Below, in pieces: positions 7,936 through 15,518 of a stretch of 64,000 nucleotides of DNA; position 1 is the stretch's first letter; each line of letters begins with the position of its first letter. The stretch covers positions 799,671-863,670 of the forward strand of contig NZ_KE384020.1 of assembly GCF_000423465.1 (NCBI RefSeq). Direction: 5' to 3'. A model generated the notes under the pieces. It worked only from the letters and a program-made list of their open reading frames with translations, ran no database searches and was not told the origin of the DNA. Both the position numbers and the translations under genes were made by a program. The stretch comes from Propionicicella superfundia DSM 22317 (GTDB lineage Bacteria; Actinomycetota; Actinomycetes; Propionibacteriales; Propionibacteriaceae).

Positions 7936-8426
7936 GCGGCACTCCCGAGAATTGCCAGAGCGCTGTCGGTGGTGCGACGGTCAGGCATCGGGATCTGCTC
8001 GGCGAGAGCGTGCTCGCCGAGTGACTCCAAGAGCGCCCGCAGCCGTGCCCTCACCTTGCCCGGCTCAGTCTCTGAGCCGCGCGCCAGGTGGTCAGCACGC
8101 AACTGCCCGCTGCGGATCAACTCACGGAACCGCTCCCACGCCTCACCCGGAGGCACCTCGACCGTTCGCTCCCACTGGGCAAGGGCCTCCAGCAACGCGA
8201 CCTCGCCCGAGCCAAGCTCAGCCTCCACGCGGGCATGGCGAGCTGGCCGCGCATAGAAGTCGATGTCGTGCGTTGACCCCGGCGCACGGTGCGGCACCGC
8301 GATGTGCGCTTTGCGGGGCACCTGGGTCGACACTCGAAGTCGATTCGACGCATCCAAGCCCGTTGGCCCCACGCCGGGGCCCGGAGCGAGTTCGGCGATC
8401 ACCAACTCAGTCCGGGGGTAACTCAT
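7932..8426 (-). pseudogene. AbiEi/DUF6088-type antitoxin, N-terminally truncated
   Basis: The 164-residue ORF contains VGPTGLDASNRLRVSTQVPR and IDFYARPAR, followed by the helical C-terminal part (ALLEALAQWERTVEVPPGEA, KVRARLRALLE) typical of DUF6088/AbiEi antitoxins. These families normally begin with a winged helix of about 80 residues that binds the operon operator; here similarity starts immediately, so the DNA-binding domain seems lost. The gene overlaps the toxin remnant by 4 nt. The ATG at 8426 (MSYPRTEL) is assumed; the frame stays open to 8462. It may still be translated, but as an autorepressor it is probably non-functional. Confidence 0.6.
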
Positions 8427-8453
8427 CCCCCATGCGCCAACGCGAAGGCCGCT

Positions 8454-8471
8454 CATCGACATCCGTCAATG
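8454..8471. promoter_or_regulatory. Probable ArsR operator 1 (arsR promoter)
   Basis: CATCGAC (8454-8460) and GTCAATG (8465-8471) form a 7-4-7 inverted repeat with one mismatch. It overlaps the -35 box of arsR and has the same architecture as the operator before arsD (8898-8915), supporting autoregulation by ArsR. Confidence 0.6.
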
Positions 8472-8484
8472 CGTTGGTTACAGT
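8456..8484 (+). promoter_or_regulatory. arsR promoter, leaderless start
   Basis: TCGACA (8456-8461) and TACAGT (8479-8484) are 17 bp apart. The arsR ATG at 8491 follows the -10 box by 6 nt, so the transcript should begin at or next to the start codon. Confidence 0.6.
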
Positions 8485-8490
8485 GCGGGC

Positions 8491-8859
8491 ATGTCTCGTG
8501 CCACGCTTGACCTGGCGAACCCCGGCGACGCGTGCCCGGCGAACGCCGGTGCGCTGATGCCCGCCGAGCGGGCGGAGTGCCTCGCGGAGACCTTCAAGGC
8601 GTTGTCGGATCCGGCCCGAGTTCGGCTGCTGGCGCATATCGCCGCGGCCGAGCACGGCACCGCGTGCGCGTGCCATATGCCCGACGCGCTCGGAATCAGC
8701 CAGCCGACCTTGTCCCACCACATGAAGAAGCTGGTCGACGCCGGCTTGGTGACCCGAGAACAGCGTGGGCGATGGGCGCACTACACCCTGGCACCAGAGG
8801 TCCTCGATGTCGCCCGGGACTTTCTGGGAGCACCGACGGACGCCGCCCGCTGCTGCTGA
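8491..8859 (+). CDS. arsR: ArsR-family arsenite-responsive repressor
   Basis: The 122-residue SmtB/ArsR winged-helix protein has ETFKALSDPARVRLLAHIAA as its first helices, the metal-binding segment CACHMPDALGISQPTLSHHM with Cys-x-Cys at the recognition helix, and the wing GLVTREQRGRWAHYTL. A C-terminal Cys pair (ARCC) may add a ligand. As(III) binding at such Cys sites releases DNA in this family. It is followed by arsD and arsA after a 72-nt gap containing a second operator. The start MSRATLDLAN follows a leaderless promoter. The protein appears intact, in contrast to the broken genes on its left. Confidence 0.88.
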   Translation: MSRATLDLANPGDACPANAGALMPAERAECLAETFKALSDPARVRLLAHIAAAEHGTACACHMPDALGISQPTLSHHMKKLVDAGLVTREQRGRWAHYTLAPEVLDVARDFLGAPTDAARCC

Positions 8860-8863
8860 CACA

Positions 8864-8892
8864 TTGACAGTCGTCGATGTGGATGCTTCACT
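8864..8892 (+). promoter_or_regulatory. Possible arsDA promoter
   Basis: TTGACA (8864-8869) is a perfect -35; a weak TTCACT (8887-8892) lies 17 bp downstream. The operator at 8898-8915 would then cover the transcription start. Confidence 0.4.
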
Positions 8893-8897
8893 CCTCG

Positions 8898-8915
8898 TAT
8901 TGATAACCATCGATA
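8898..8915. promoter_or_regulatory. Probable ArsR operator 2 (arsDA)
   Basis: TATTGAT (8898-8904) and ATCGATA (8909-8915) form a 7-4-7 inverted repeat with one mismatch, close to the ATTGAT/ATCAAT arms of known ArsR/SmtB sites. It ends 16 nt before the arsD ATG. Confidence 0.65.
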
Positions 8916-8931
8916 CAAGGGAGTGGATGTG

Positions 8932-9366
8932 ATGGTCACGATCAAGGTCTTCGAGGGCCCGCTGTGCTGCAACACCGGCGTATGCGGCCCCGATCCGGCT
9001 CAGGCACTGGTGGACTTCACTGCGGACGTCCGCTGGGTCACGGAACTCGGAGCCGCCGTCACCCGGGCCAACCTTGCCCAAGACCCCGCTGCCTTCGCCA
9101 CGGACGACCTCGCTCGAGCCTTCCTGCAGACAGCGGGCGCAGGTGCGCTTCCGTTGGTGATCGTCGACGGGCTGACTGCACTGACCGGCCGCTATCCCAC
9201 GCGCGCCGAGCTCGCCCGGTATGCCGGTATCGCCGCGGCCGATCCAGAGCAGTCGGCGAACCGCGACGATGGCACCCGAGCACCCGCTACCGGGCACCGC
9301 GATCCTGCGCCGCAGCCGCTGCCGCTCGTCACGTCGTCCGTCTCTTGCTGTGGGAATCCCCGGTGA
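8932..9366 (+). CDS. arsD: ArsD arsenic metallochaperone
   Basis: The 144-residue protein has Cys12, Cys13 and Cys18 (GPLCCNTGVCG), the As(III)-binding triad of ArsD, which hands arsenite to the ATPase ArsA. The core LVDFTADVRWV, VTRANLAQDPAAF and GALPLVIVDG is the thioredoxin-like ArsD fold. A Ser-Cys-Cys near the C-terminus corresponds to the extra vicinal Cys pair of some ArsD proteins. AAGGGAG (8917-8923) lies 8 nt before the ATG. The stop overlaps the arsA start by 4 nt, implying coupled translation. The tail (about residues 110-140) is Pro/Ala-rich and probably disordered. Confidence 0.92.
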   Translation: MVTIKVFEGPLCCNTGVCGPDPAQALVDFTADVRWVTELGAAVTRANLAQDPAAFATDDLARAFLQTAGAGALPLVIVDGLTALTGRYPTRAELARYAGIAAADPEQSANRDDGTRAPATGHRDPAPQPLPLVTSSVSCCGNPR

Positions 9367-11087
9367 GGTTCCTCGATCACCTGCCTCGGCACGTGTTCTT
9401 CACCGGCAAGGGAGGGGTGGGCAAGACGAGCGTGGCATGCGCGGCCGCAGTCCACCTCGCCGGGCTCGGCAGGCGGGTACTTCTGGTGTCAACAGATCCG
9501 GCGTCCAACGTGGGCCACGTCTTCGGGCAGGAGATCGGGAACAGTGTCACCCCCATCGCCGCCGTCGCGGGGTTGGACGGACTTGAGATCGATCCCGAGC
9601 AGGCGGCCGCCGAGTACCGGGAACGGACCCTCCGGCCGATCCGCGACTACTTGTCCGCAGCCGATCTGGCTTCGGTGACCGAACAACTGTCCGGCGCCTG
9701 CACCACCGAGATCGCCTCGTTCAACGAGTTCACCGATCTGCTCGCCGACACCGAGACGACCTGCGACTACGACCATGTCGTGTTCGACACCGCACCGACG
9801 GGCCACACGATCCGGCTGCTCAAGCTGCCCGGTGAATGGACGCGCTTCATTGACGACGGCAGGGGCGACACATCGTGCCTCGGCCCGATGTCGGGCCTGG
9901 AGAAGTCCCGATCCACGTATGGACGTGCCCTTGCCGCTCTCGCCGACCCCGGCATCACCCGGCTCGTGCTGGTCGCCCGTGCGCAGCAGGGCGCCCTCAT
10001 CGAAGCGGCTCGTACCGTCGACGAACTCGCCGAGGCCGGCGTCGCCGCCACCCACCTGGTCGTCAACGGCGTCATGCCGGCCGACCCGGACCACGACCCG
10101 CTCGCCGAGGCGATCCGCGCCCGTGAGACCCGCGCTCTCACCGACCTCCCCCCACAACTCGTCGGACTGGTCACCGAGCGCATCCCCCTGCGTGGAGTCG
10201 ACATGGTCGGCGTGCCCGCCCTGGCATGCCTCCTCGCGCCGACGAGCACGCCCGCAGCCGCTCCCGCCACCGGGGACACGCCAGGCTCGCTGCCGGCAAT
10301 CGACACCGTGCTGTCGGAACTCGCGTCACAGGACCACGGCCTGGTCATGTGCATGGGCAAAGGCGGCGTCGGCAAGACCACGACCGCCACCATGATCGCG
10401 CTCGCCATGGTGGCGGCCGGAAGGGACGTCCACCTCACCACCACGGACCCCGCCGCCCACCTCGACCGCTCTCTCGCATCCGACCGGCTCCGCGTGTCCA
10501 GCATCGACCCCGAACAAGCCACGGCCGACTATCGCGCACGCGTCATGGCCACCAAGGGCGCAGCGCTCGACGACCTGGGGCGCGCCGCCCTCGCCGAGGA
10601 TCTACGCTCGCCCTGCACAGAAGAGGTCGCGGTCTTCCAGGCCTTCTCCCAGGTCGTGGCCGAAGCCCGGCACCGGTTCGTCGTCATGGACACCGCCCCC
10701 ACCGGTCACACCCTCCTGCTGATGGACGCCACGGGCTCCTACCACAACGAGATCGCTCGCAACATGGCAGCCGGAACGCGCTTCACCACACCACTCATGC
10801 GGCTGCAGGACCCTGACCACACCAAAGTGATCATCGTCACCGTCGCGGAGACAACGCCGGTGCTCGAAGCGAGCCGACTCCAGGCAGATCTCGAACGCGC
10901 CGGCATTCGCCCGTGGGCCTGGATCGTCAATCAGACGCTCTCCGGAGCGGACACCGGCAATCCCCTGCTGGTCCAACGCCAGGCCGCCGAGCAGAGACCC
11001 ATGACCGCAGTCCTCCGCCAGGCGGAGCGCTCAGCCCAGATCCCATGGACGACAGATCCGATCGCCCCGGCGGAGGTCCCTTCTTAA
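9363..11087 (+). CDS. arsA: ArsA arsenite-stimulated ATPase
   Basis: The 574-residue protein is two homologous ATPase halves. Each has a deviant Walker A (FFTGKGGVGKTS near residue 15; CMGKGGVGKTTTA near residue 330) and the signature DTAPTGHT. Cys113 (SGACTTEI), Cys172 (DTSCLGP) and Cys418 (RSPCTEE) match the three As(III) ligands of E. coli ArsA (113, 172, 422). In known systems ArsA energises the permease ArsB or Acr3, but neither lies in this window. Translation starts at a GTG overlapping the arsD stop. The length and both active sites are normal, so it should be functional if a permease partner exists elsewhere. Confidence 0.93.
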   Translation: MRFLDHLPRHVFFTGKGGVGKTSVACAAAVHLAGLGRRVLLVSTDPASNVGHVFGQEIGNSVTPIAAVAGLDGLEIDPEQAAAEYRERTLRPIRDYLSAADLASVTEQLSGACTTEIASFNEFTDLLADTETTCDYDHVVFDTAPTGHTIRLLKLPGEWTRFIDDGRGDTSCLGPMSGLEKSRSTYGRALAALADPGITRLVLVARAQQGALIEAARTVDELAEAGVAATHLVVNGVMPADPDHDPLAEAIRARETRALTDLPPQLVGLVTERIPLRGVDMVGVPALACLLAPTSTPAAAPATGDTPGSLPAIDTVLSELASQDHGLVMCMGKGGVGKTTTATMIALAMVAAGRDVHLTTTDPAAHLDRSLASDRLRVSSIDPEQATADYRARVMATKGAALDDLGRAALAEDLRSPCTEEVAVFQAFSQVVAEARHRFVVMDTAPTGHTLLLMDATGSYHNEIARNMAAGTRFTTPLMRLQDPDHTKVIIVTVAETTPVLEASRLQADLERAGIRPWAWIVNQTLSGADTGNPLLVQRQAAEQRPMTAVLRQAERSAQIPWTTDPIAPAEVPS

Positions 11088-11090
11088 CTT

Positions 11091-11106
11091 TACCGTCCGG
11101 CCGGTA
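11091..11106. promoter_or_regulatory. TetR-type operator palindrome before the MFS exporter
   Basis: TACCG (11091-11095) and CGGTA (11102-11106) form an inverted repeat with a 6-bp centre (TCCGGC). It overlaps the -10 element TATACT and resembles operators of TetR repressors of multidrug pumps. No TetR gene lies next to it. Confidence 0.55.
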
Positions 11107-11110
11107 TACT
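11105..11110 (+). promoter_or_regulatory. -10 element of a leaderless MFS transcript
   Basis: TATACT ends 7 nt before the GTG at 11118, so transcription should start at the start codon. A convincing -35 is not visible, and no Shine-Dalgarno precedes the gene. Confidence 0.5.
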
Positions 11111-11117
11111 TGATCGA

Positions 11118-12650
11118 GTGAGTCATTCCCCTTCGCCGATCCCCGCGACCACCCTGCCACCGTCGAACCGGCGCCGGTGGACCGCGCTGGCGGTGCTCGG
11201 GCTGGCCGTGCTGCTGCTCGCCATCGACGGAACGGTCCTGTCGCTCGCCGTCCCGGCCCTCACCGCGGCGCTCGCGCCCACAGCCGAGCAGGTGCTGTGG
11301 ATCGCCGACATCTACTCACTGGCGCTGGCCGGGCTGCTCGTGCTGATGGGCAACCTGGCCGATCGCTTCGGCCGCAAGCGAGTGCTCCTGATCGGCTCGG
11401 CGGCCTTCGGCCTCGCCTCCGTTCTCGCAGCCTTCGCCACATCCCCCGAGCAACTGATCGCCGCCCGCCTCCTCCTCGGCGCCGCGGGCGCGACGTTGAT
11501 GCCGTCCACACTGTCGCTGATCCGCAACATGTTTCCCGACGCCGGCGAGCGCACCCGTGCCATCGCCATCTGGTCGATGGCCTTCGGCGCCGGCTCGGCC
11601 ATCGGGCCACTGGTCGGCGGGTTCCTGCTGGAGCATTTCTGGTGGGGCTCGGTCTTCTTGATCAACGTGCCTGTGATGCTGGTCGTGCTCGTCACCGGGA
11701 TCCTCCTGCTGCCGGAGTCACGAGATCCTGAACCGGGCCGATTCGACGTGCCCTCAGCCGCGTTGTCCATGGTCGCGGTGGTGCCGATCGTGTACGCCAT
11801 CACCCACGTGGCGGGCTCCGGGATCACCCCGTCGATCGCAGCCTGCGTGATCGTCGGCCTGGCGGGCGGAATCCTCTTCGTCCGTCGCCAGCGGCGCCTG
11901 GCGAACCCCATGATCGACGTCGACCTCTTTCGCCGGCCGACCTTCTCCGGCGCGGTGGCCACCAACGTGATCGCCATCTTCGCCCTCAGCGGCCTGATGT
12001 TCTTCTTCTCCCAGTACCTGCAATTCGCCCGGGGGTTCAGCCCGCTGCAGGCCGGGCTGGCCGAGCTGCCGTCCACCCTGGCCTCGGTCGTCGTGGTCGC
12101 CCTCGTCGGATTCCTGCTGGGTCGCCTGGGACGAGGGCGCGCGATCGCCCTCGGCATGGCACTGGTGACCGTGGGGCTGGGCCTGATCGCCCTCGCCGAG
12201 GGCGCCGACAGCTACCTCTGGCTCGCGCTGTGCCTGGCGCTGATCGGCTTCGGGGTCGGGCTGGCAACGACCCTCACTGGCGACGCGATCATCTCCGCGG
12301 CCCCGCCGGACAAGGCCGGCTCCGTCTCCGCCATCACCGAGACGGCCCAGGAGCTCGGAGTGGTCCTCGGTATCGCCGCGCTCGGGTCGTTCCTCACCGG
12401 CCGCTATCGCGCCGGCATCGCCGGCGCCATCCCTGCCGACCTCGCCCCCGAGATCGAGGCCCGGGTGCGAGACTCGCTCGGGTCGGCGCTGAGCGTGCTG
12501 GACGCCGGCTCACCACTCGCCGAAGCCTCCAGACACGCCTTCGTATCCGCGATGCAGACCACATCCCTGGTCGCAGCCGGGCTCACCTTGATCGCGGCGA
12601 TGCTGGCCTGGCGGTTGATTCCCTCTTCCCGCGGGACCGAAGGTCGGTGA
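11118..12650 (+). CDS. DHA2-family (14-TM) MFS drug exporter
   Basis: The 510-residue protein has about 14 hydrophobic helices. It shows the DHA2 signature: motif A GNLADRFGRKRVLLIGSA after TM2, LLLGAAGATLMPSTLSLIRN, and motif C-like GAGSAIGPLVGG in TM5. An Asp in TM1 (LLAIDGTVLSLAVPALT) is shared with QacA/SmvA pumps that expel quaternary ammonium compounds and cationic drugs by proton antiport. It starts 30 nt after arsA but has its own promoter and palindromic operator, so it is not simply part of the ars operon. Translation begins at GTG 11118. Substrate is unknown; direct arsenite transport by this family would be unusual. Confidence 0.85.
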   Translation: MSHSPSPIPATTLPPSNRRRWTALAVLGLAVLLLAIDGTVLSLAVPALTAALAPTAEQVLWIADIYSLALAGLLVLMGNLADRFGRKRVLLIGSAAFGLASVLAAFATSPEQLIAARLLLGAAGATLMPSTLSLIRNMFPDAGERTRAIAIWSMAFGAGSAIGPLVGGFLLEHFWWGSVFLINVPVMLVVLVTGILLLPESRDPEPGRFDVPSAALSMVAVVPIVYAITHVAGSGITPSIAACVIVGLAGGILFVRRQRRLANPMIDVDLFRRPTFSGAVATNVIAIFALSGLMFFFSQYLQFARGFSPLQAGLAELPSTLASVVVVALVGFLLGRLGRGRAIALGMALVTVGLGLIALAEGADSYLWLALCLALIGFGVGLATTLTGDAIISAAPPDKAGSVSAITETAQELGVVLGIAALGSFLTGRYRAGIAGAIPADLAPEIEARVRDSLGSALSVLDAGSPLAEASRHAFVSAMQTTSLVAAGLTLIAAMLAWRLIPSSRGTEGR

Positions 12651-12722
12651 GCCGGCGCGGCAACCCGCAGCCCTCGCCGGCTTCGCGTCGTCGCGGGAGA
12701 GCACGGGCGGGTTCGTGATGGA

Positions 12723-13610
12723 TCACGACGGCTGCCGGGCCGAATCCGCATCGTCCTGCCTCTCATCCTGGGTGGCGGCCCAGGATGCCAGCAGCTTGAG
12801 GCTGTCCGCTGTCGGCGACCCGGCGGGCGTCGTGTACACGTTGAGAACGAGACCCGGTTCGCTGGGCAACTCCATCGACTCGAACATCAGGTCGAGATCG
12901 CCGACGACCGGGTGGTGGATCCGCTTCAGACCACTGCGGTGGAACTTCACATCCTGGGACGCCCAGCGTTCCCGGAACAGCTCGCTTTGCGTCGAGAGTT
13001 CCCCGACCAGTCGGATCAGCTCGGGATCATGCGGGTTGCGACCGGCTTCGAGGCGGAGCATGGCGGCGGCATCGCGGGCGATCGTGTCGTAGTCGCGCCA
13101 GAACTCGCGGGCCGCGGGATTGAGGTAGGTGAACCGGGTCGTGTTCACCGGCCTGTGGGGGTCGTCGAACACCGGAGCATAGAGCGCCCGGCCCATGCGG
13201 TTGGCCGCGATGATGTCGTGGCGACCGTTGCGCACCCAGGCGGGAGCGTCCGCCATGGCGTCCAGCACCTGGCGCACCGCAGGGCGAACCGTGGTGGCCG
13301 GCGTTCGTTGGCGTCGCGGTGCGGGACCGGCGGCCCGGGCGAGGTCGTACAGGTACTGACGCTCGGCGTCGTCGAGCTGCAGGGTGGTCGCCAGCGCGTC
13401 GAGGACGCTGTCGGAGGCTCCGGCCAGGTTGCCGCGTTCGAGCCGGACGTAGTAGTCGACCGACACCCCCGCGAGCAGCGCCACCTCCTCGCGTCGCAGG
13501 CCCTTGACCCGGCGACGGCCGCCGTAGGCGGGCACACCGGCCTGTTCGGGCGACAGCCGGGCGCGCCGCGTCACCAGGAACTCGCGGACTTCGGCTCTCA
13601 CGTCTGCCAT
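12723..13610 (-). CDS. XRE-family regulator with MmyB-like ligand domain
   Basis: The 295-residue protein begins with an XRE HTH (RREEVALLAGVSVDYYVRLE, about residues 38-60, with the conserved GNLAGASDSVLDALATTLQL helix). It continues with the MmyB-like domain (VLDAMADAPAWVRNGRHDII, then ANRMGRALYAPVF, ending SMELPSEPGLVLNVYTT). Such proteins are common in actinomycetes beside oxidoreductase or transporter genes, which they are thought to control through small ligands. It lies 66 nt downstream of the cupin gene on the same strand and may be co-transcribed. The RLSPEQAGVPAYGGRRRVKG lead-in is typical for the family and supports the start at 13610. Confidence 0.85.
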   Translation of the reverse strand: MADVRAEVREFLVTRRARLSPEQAGVPAYGGRRRVKGLRREEVALLAGVSVDYYVRLERGNLAGASDSVLDALATTLQLDDAERQYLYDLARAAGPAPRRQRTPATTVRPAVRQVLDAMADAPAWVRNGRHDIIAANRMGRALYAPVFDDPHRPVNTTRFTYLNPAAREFWRDYDTIARDAAAMLRLEAGRNPHDPELIRLVGELSTQSELFRERWASQDVKFHRSGLKRIHHPVVGDLDLMFESMELPSEPGLVLNVYTTPAGSPTADSLKLLASWAATQDERQDDADSARQPS

Positions 13611-13675
13611 TGCTCCACCTTAGATCGGCGAGGCGATACCCCGGGAGGCACCGTCAGTACCCCTTGGGTACCCGG

Positions 13676-14083
13676 TCAGGCCGGGTACTCGCTCGTCGTG
13701 AGCTTGTCACCCCAGGTCGTCTCCGGCTCCCCCGAGGCGGGGCCGGGAGCCTCCCACAGCGCAAGGTGGCTCATGAACTGGTCGGGGGCGGCCCCGTGCC
13801 AGTGCCACTCCCCCGCCGGGGTGTACACGGTGTCTCCGGGATGAAGCTCGATGAGTTCCTCGCCGCGGGTCTGGACGTAGCCGACCCCGTCGGTGACATG
13901 GAGCGTCTGACCGACGGCATGTCTGTGCCAGGCGGTGTGCGCTCCCGGCGTGAACCGAACGAGGTTCAGGCGGGCCCGGGACGGCTCCTGGCCGGTGTAG
14001 TAGGCGTTGAAGTACACGTCTCCGGTGAACCACTGTTCGGGTCCCGTGACGGTGGGTCCCTTGAGTTGCAGGTGTGTGCTCAT
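13676..14083 (-). CDS. Cupin-domain protein
   Basis: The 135-residue single-domain cupin has motif 1 as TPGAHTAWHRHAVGQTLHVTDG and motif 2 as HPGDTVYTPAGEWHWHG, with the metal-binding His-x-His, Glu-position Gln and late His typical of quercetinase or carboxymuconolactone-type small cupins. The upstream GGGAGG supports the ATG at 14083; the ORF remains open further upstream but without similarity. Neighbours are an MFS transporter and an alcohol dehydrogenase upstream and an XRE regulator downstream, the usual company of this cupin type in actinomycetes. Activity is unknown; it may be an isomerase, dioxygenase or sensor. Confidence 0.82.
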   Translation of the reverse strand: MSTHLQLKGPTVTGPEQWFTGDVYFNAYYTGQEPSRARLNLVRFTPGAHTAWHRHAVGQTLHVTDGVGYVQTRGEELIELHPGDTVYTPAGEWHWHGAAPDQFMSHLALWEAPGPASGEPETTWGDKLTTSEYPA

Positions 14084-14240
14084 ACGAGGTCCTCCCTGAG
14101 GGTCGGTGATCGGTCGCGGGGCGGGGCGCATCCTCAGCCGGAGACCACACCTCGCGTGTCCTTCACTCCAGGACATCGCGTTCCACGCCGGGGCGGGAGA
14201 CCCTGCGCTTACGGGTAACGCCAGTACCCCCGGCGCGCCG

Positions 14241-15518
14241 TCATCCCGGATTCCCGCATCGATCCGCAGTCGGCCGGGCGGGGACACGACCGGCGTCCGC
14301 GGCGGCGTCGGCGACGGGACGGGACCGGGTGAGCAGGACGATCGAAACCGCGGCCGCGCTCACCACGAGCCCGATGTACCCGGAGGCCAGATCCAGCAGG
14401 TCGACCACTGCCGACAACTCGCCACCGACCAGGTTGGGGACCGCCGCCCCGGTGTACGAGATGAGGTAGACGCTCGCCAGCAGGCCGGCACGATCCGCGG
14501 CCGCCGTCTGCGCCAAGAGGGCGCTCATGCCACCGGTGCCGACCATGCCGAGGGCGACGCCCCCCAGGTAGCTCCCGGCCAGGAACGGCACCATGGCTGC
14601 CGCGTGCAGGCTCATCACGGCAACGATCGCGGCGAGGGAGAATCCGATCAGACCCAGGCGCACGGCGGCGGTCGCCCGCATCCGGCCCGCGACCAGCCCG
14701 CCGATCGGAGCGAGAACCACGATGGAGGAGAAGACGATGGCGATCACGAGCCGGTTGGCGGTGCCGAGGTGGTCGGCGGTGATGGCCGGCGAGAACGCCT
14801 GGTAGAAGCCCGAGAACGACCAGGTCGCGACCAGCGCCGCGCCGACGGCGAACAGCAGCCGGCCCTGACCGTGCGGGAACACCAGACGCGGAACGAGGGA
14901 CCCGAAGACACCCGGCCTTCGAGCGGCGGGCTGTGGGCCGAGAGCCAGCGGAACAGCCACCGCGACAAGGGCGACAGCGACAACGGTGAACATCAGGGTG
15001 CGGGGAGCAGGACCGTATTCGGCGAGCGCCCCGGACACGAGGGCTCCGACCGGAAGCACGGCCGGCGGAATGGCGCCGGTGACAAGCGCAGGGAGCCAGC
15101 GTGGGCGCGCGGGTGCCAGGTCGATCGCCCAGGACCCCAGCGCGCTCGACGCGAGCCCGCAGGCGACGCCCTGCAACATCCGCCCGAGCATCAGGAGGCC
15201 GGCGCCGTGAACGTTCATCAGCACGACAAGACCCGCCACCGCAGAACCGACCGCCGCCAATGCGACCGGCTTGCGGCCCAGATGGTCCGACAGCCGCCCC
15301 AGCACCAGCAATGACACGGCCGTCATCGCGAGATAGGCCACCGTCGTGATCGCCAGATCTCGGTCCGTGATGCCGTCCTGCATCCGAAACGTGTTGTACA
15401 GCGGGATCGGCGTACCCGACGCCAGGAACACCATGGCCAGGGCGACGGACGCGGCGGCGAAGCCGGCGGGGCGGGACAACCGGAGTCGTCCCGCCCCGCG
15501 TGGGCCGAGTCCGATCAC
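14241..15518 (-). CDS. MFS transporter
   Basis: The 425-residue protein has about 12 hydrophobic segments with motif A (GRLSDHLGRKPVALAAVGSA) between TM2 and TM3 and TM1 SGTPIPLYNTFRMQDG, a pattern of MFS exporters seen widely in actinomycetes. Its GTG start overlaps the stop of the upstream alcohol dehydrogenase (GTGA), so the two are translationally coupled. Substrate unknown. A 157-nt gap separates it from the cupin gene downstream. The C-terminal tail (PVADAAADAGRVPARPTADR) is cytoplasmic and low in complexity. Confidence 0.83.
   Translation of the reverse strand: MIGLGPRGAGRLRLSRPAGFAAASVALAMVFLASGTPIPLYNTFRMQDGITDRDLAITTVAYLAMTAVSLLVLGRLSDHLGRKPVALAAVGSAVAGLVVLMNVHGAGLLMLGRMLQGVACGLASSALGSWAIDLAPARPRWLPALVTGAIPPAVLPVGALVSGALAEYGPAPRTLMFTVVAVALVAVAVPLALGPQPAARRPGVFGSLVPRLVFPHGQGRLLFAVGAALVATWSFSGFYQAFSPAITADHLGTANRLVIAIVFSSIVVLAPIGGLVAGRMRATAAVRLGLIGFSLAAIVAVMSLHAAAMVPFLAGSYLGGVALGMVGTGGMSALLAQTAAADRAGLLASVYLISYTGAAVPNLVGGELSAVVDLLDLASGYIGLVVSAAAVSIVLLTRSRPVADAAADAGRVPARPTADRCGNPG

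Larger units (their letters stand above)
5463..12650. mobile_element. Degenerate integrative island beside tRNA-fMet (extent inferred)
   Basis: The stretch starts beside a tRNA 3' end and holds an excisionase-like gene, a tyrosine integrase, remnants of a phage-defence type toxin/antitoxin pair and an arsenic module followed by a drug exporter, all typical cargo of integrative elements. The integrase appears dead and the toxin is deleted, so the element is probably fixed. I found no second copy of the tRNA 3' end by eye, so the right boundary is a guess: it could be near 8.45 kb (end of the toxin/antitoxin remnant) or near 12.65 kb (end of the exporter). Confidence 0.45.

Noticed and set aside
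13610-14218. Plus-strand ORFs opposite the XRE, cupin and MFS genes
   Set aside because: They are shadows of strongly supported minus-strand genes and lack ribosome-binding sites.
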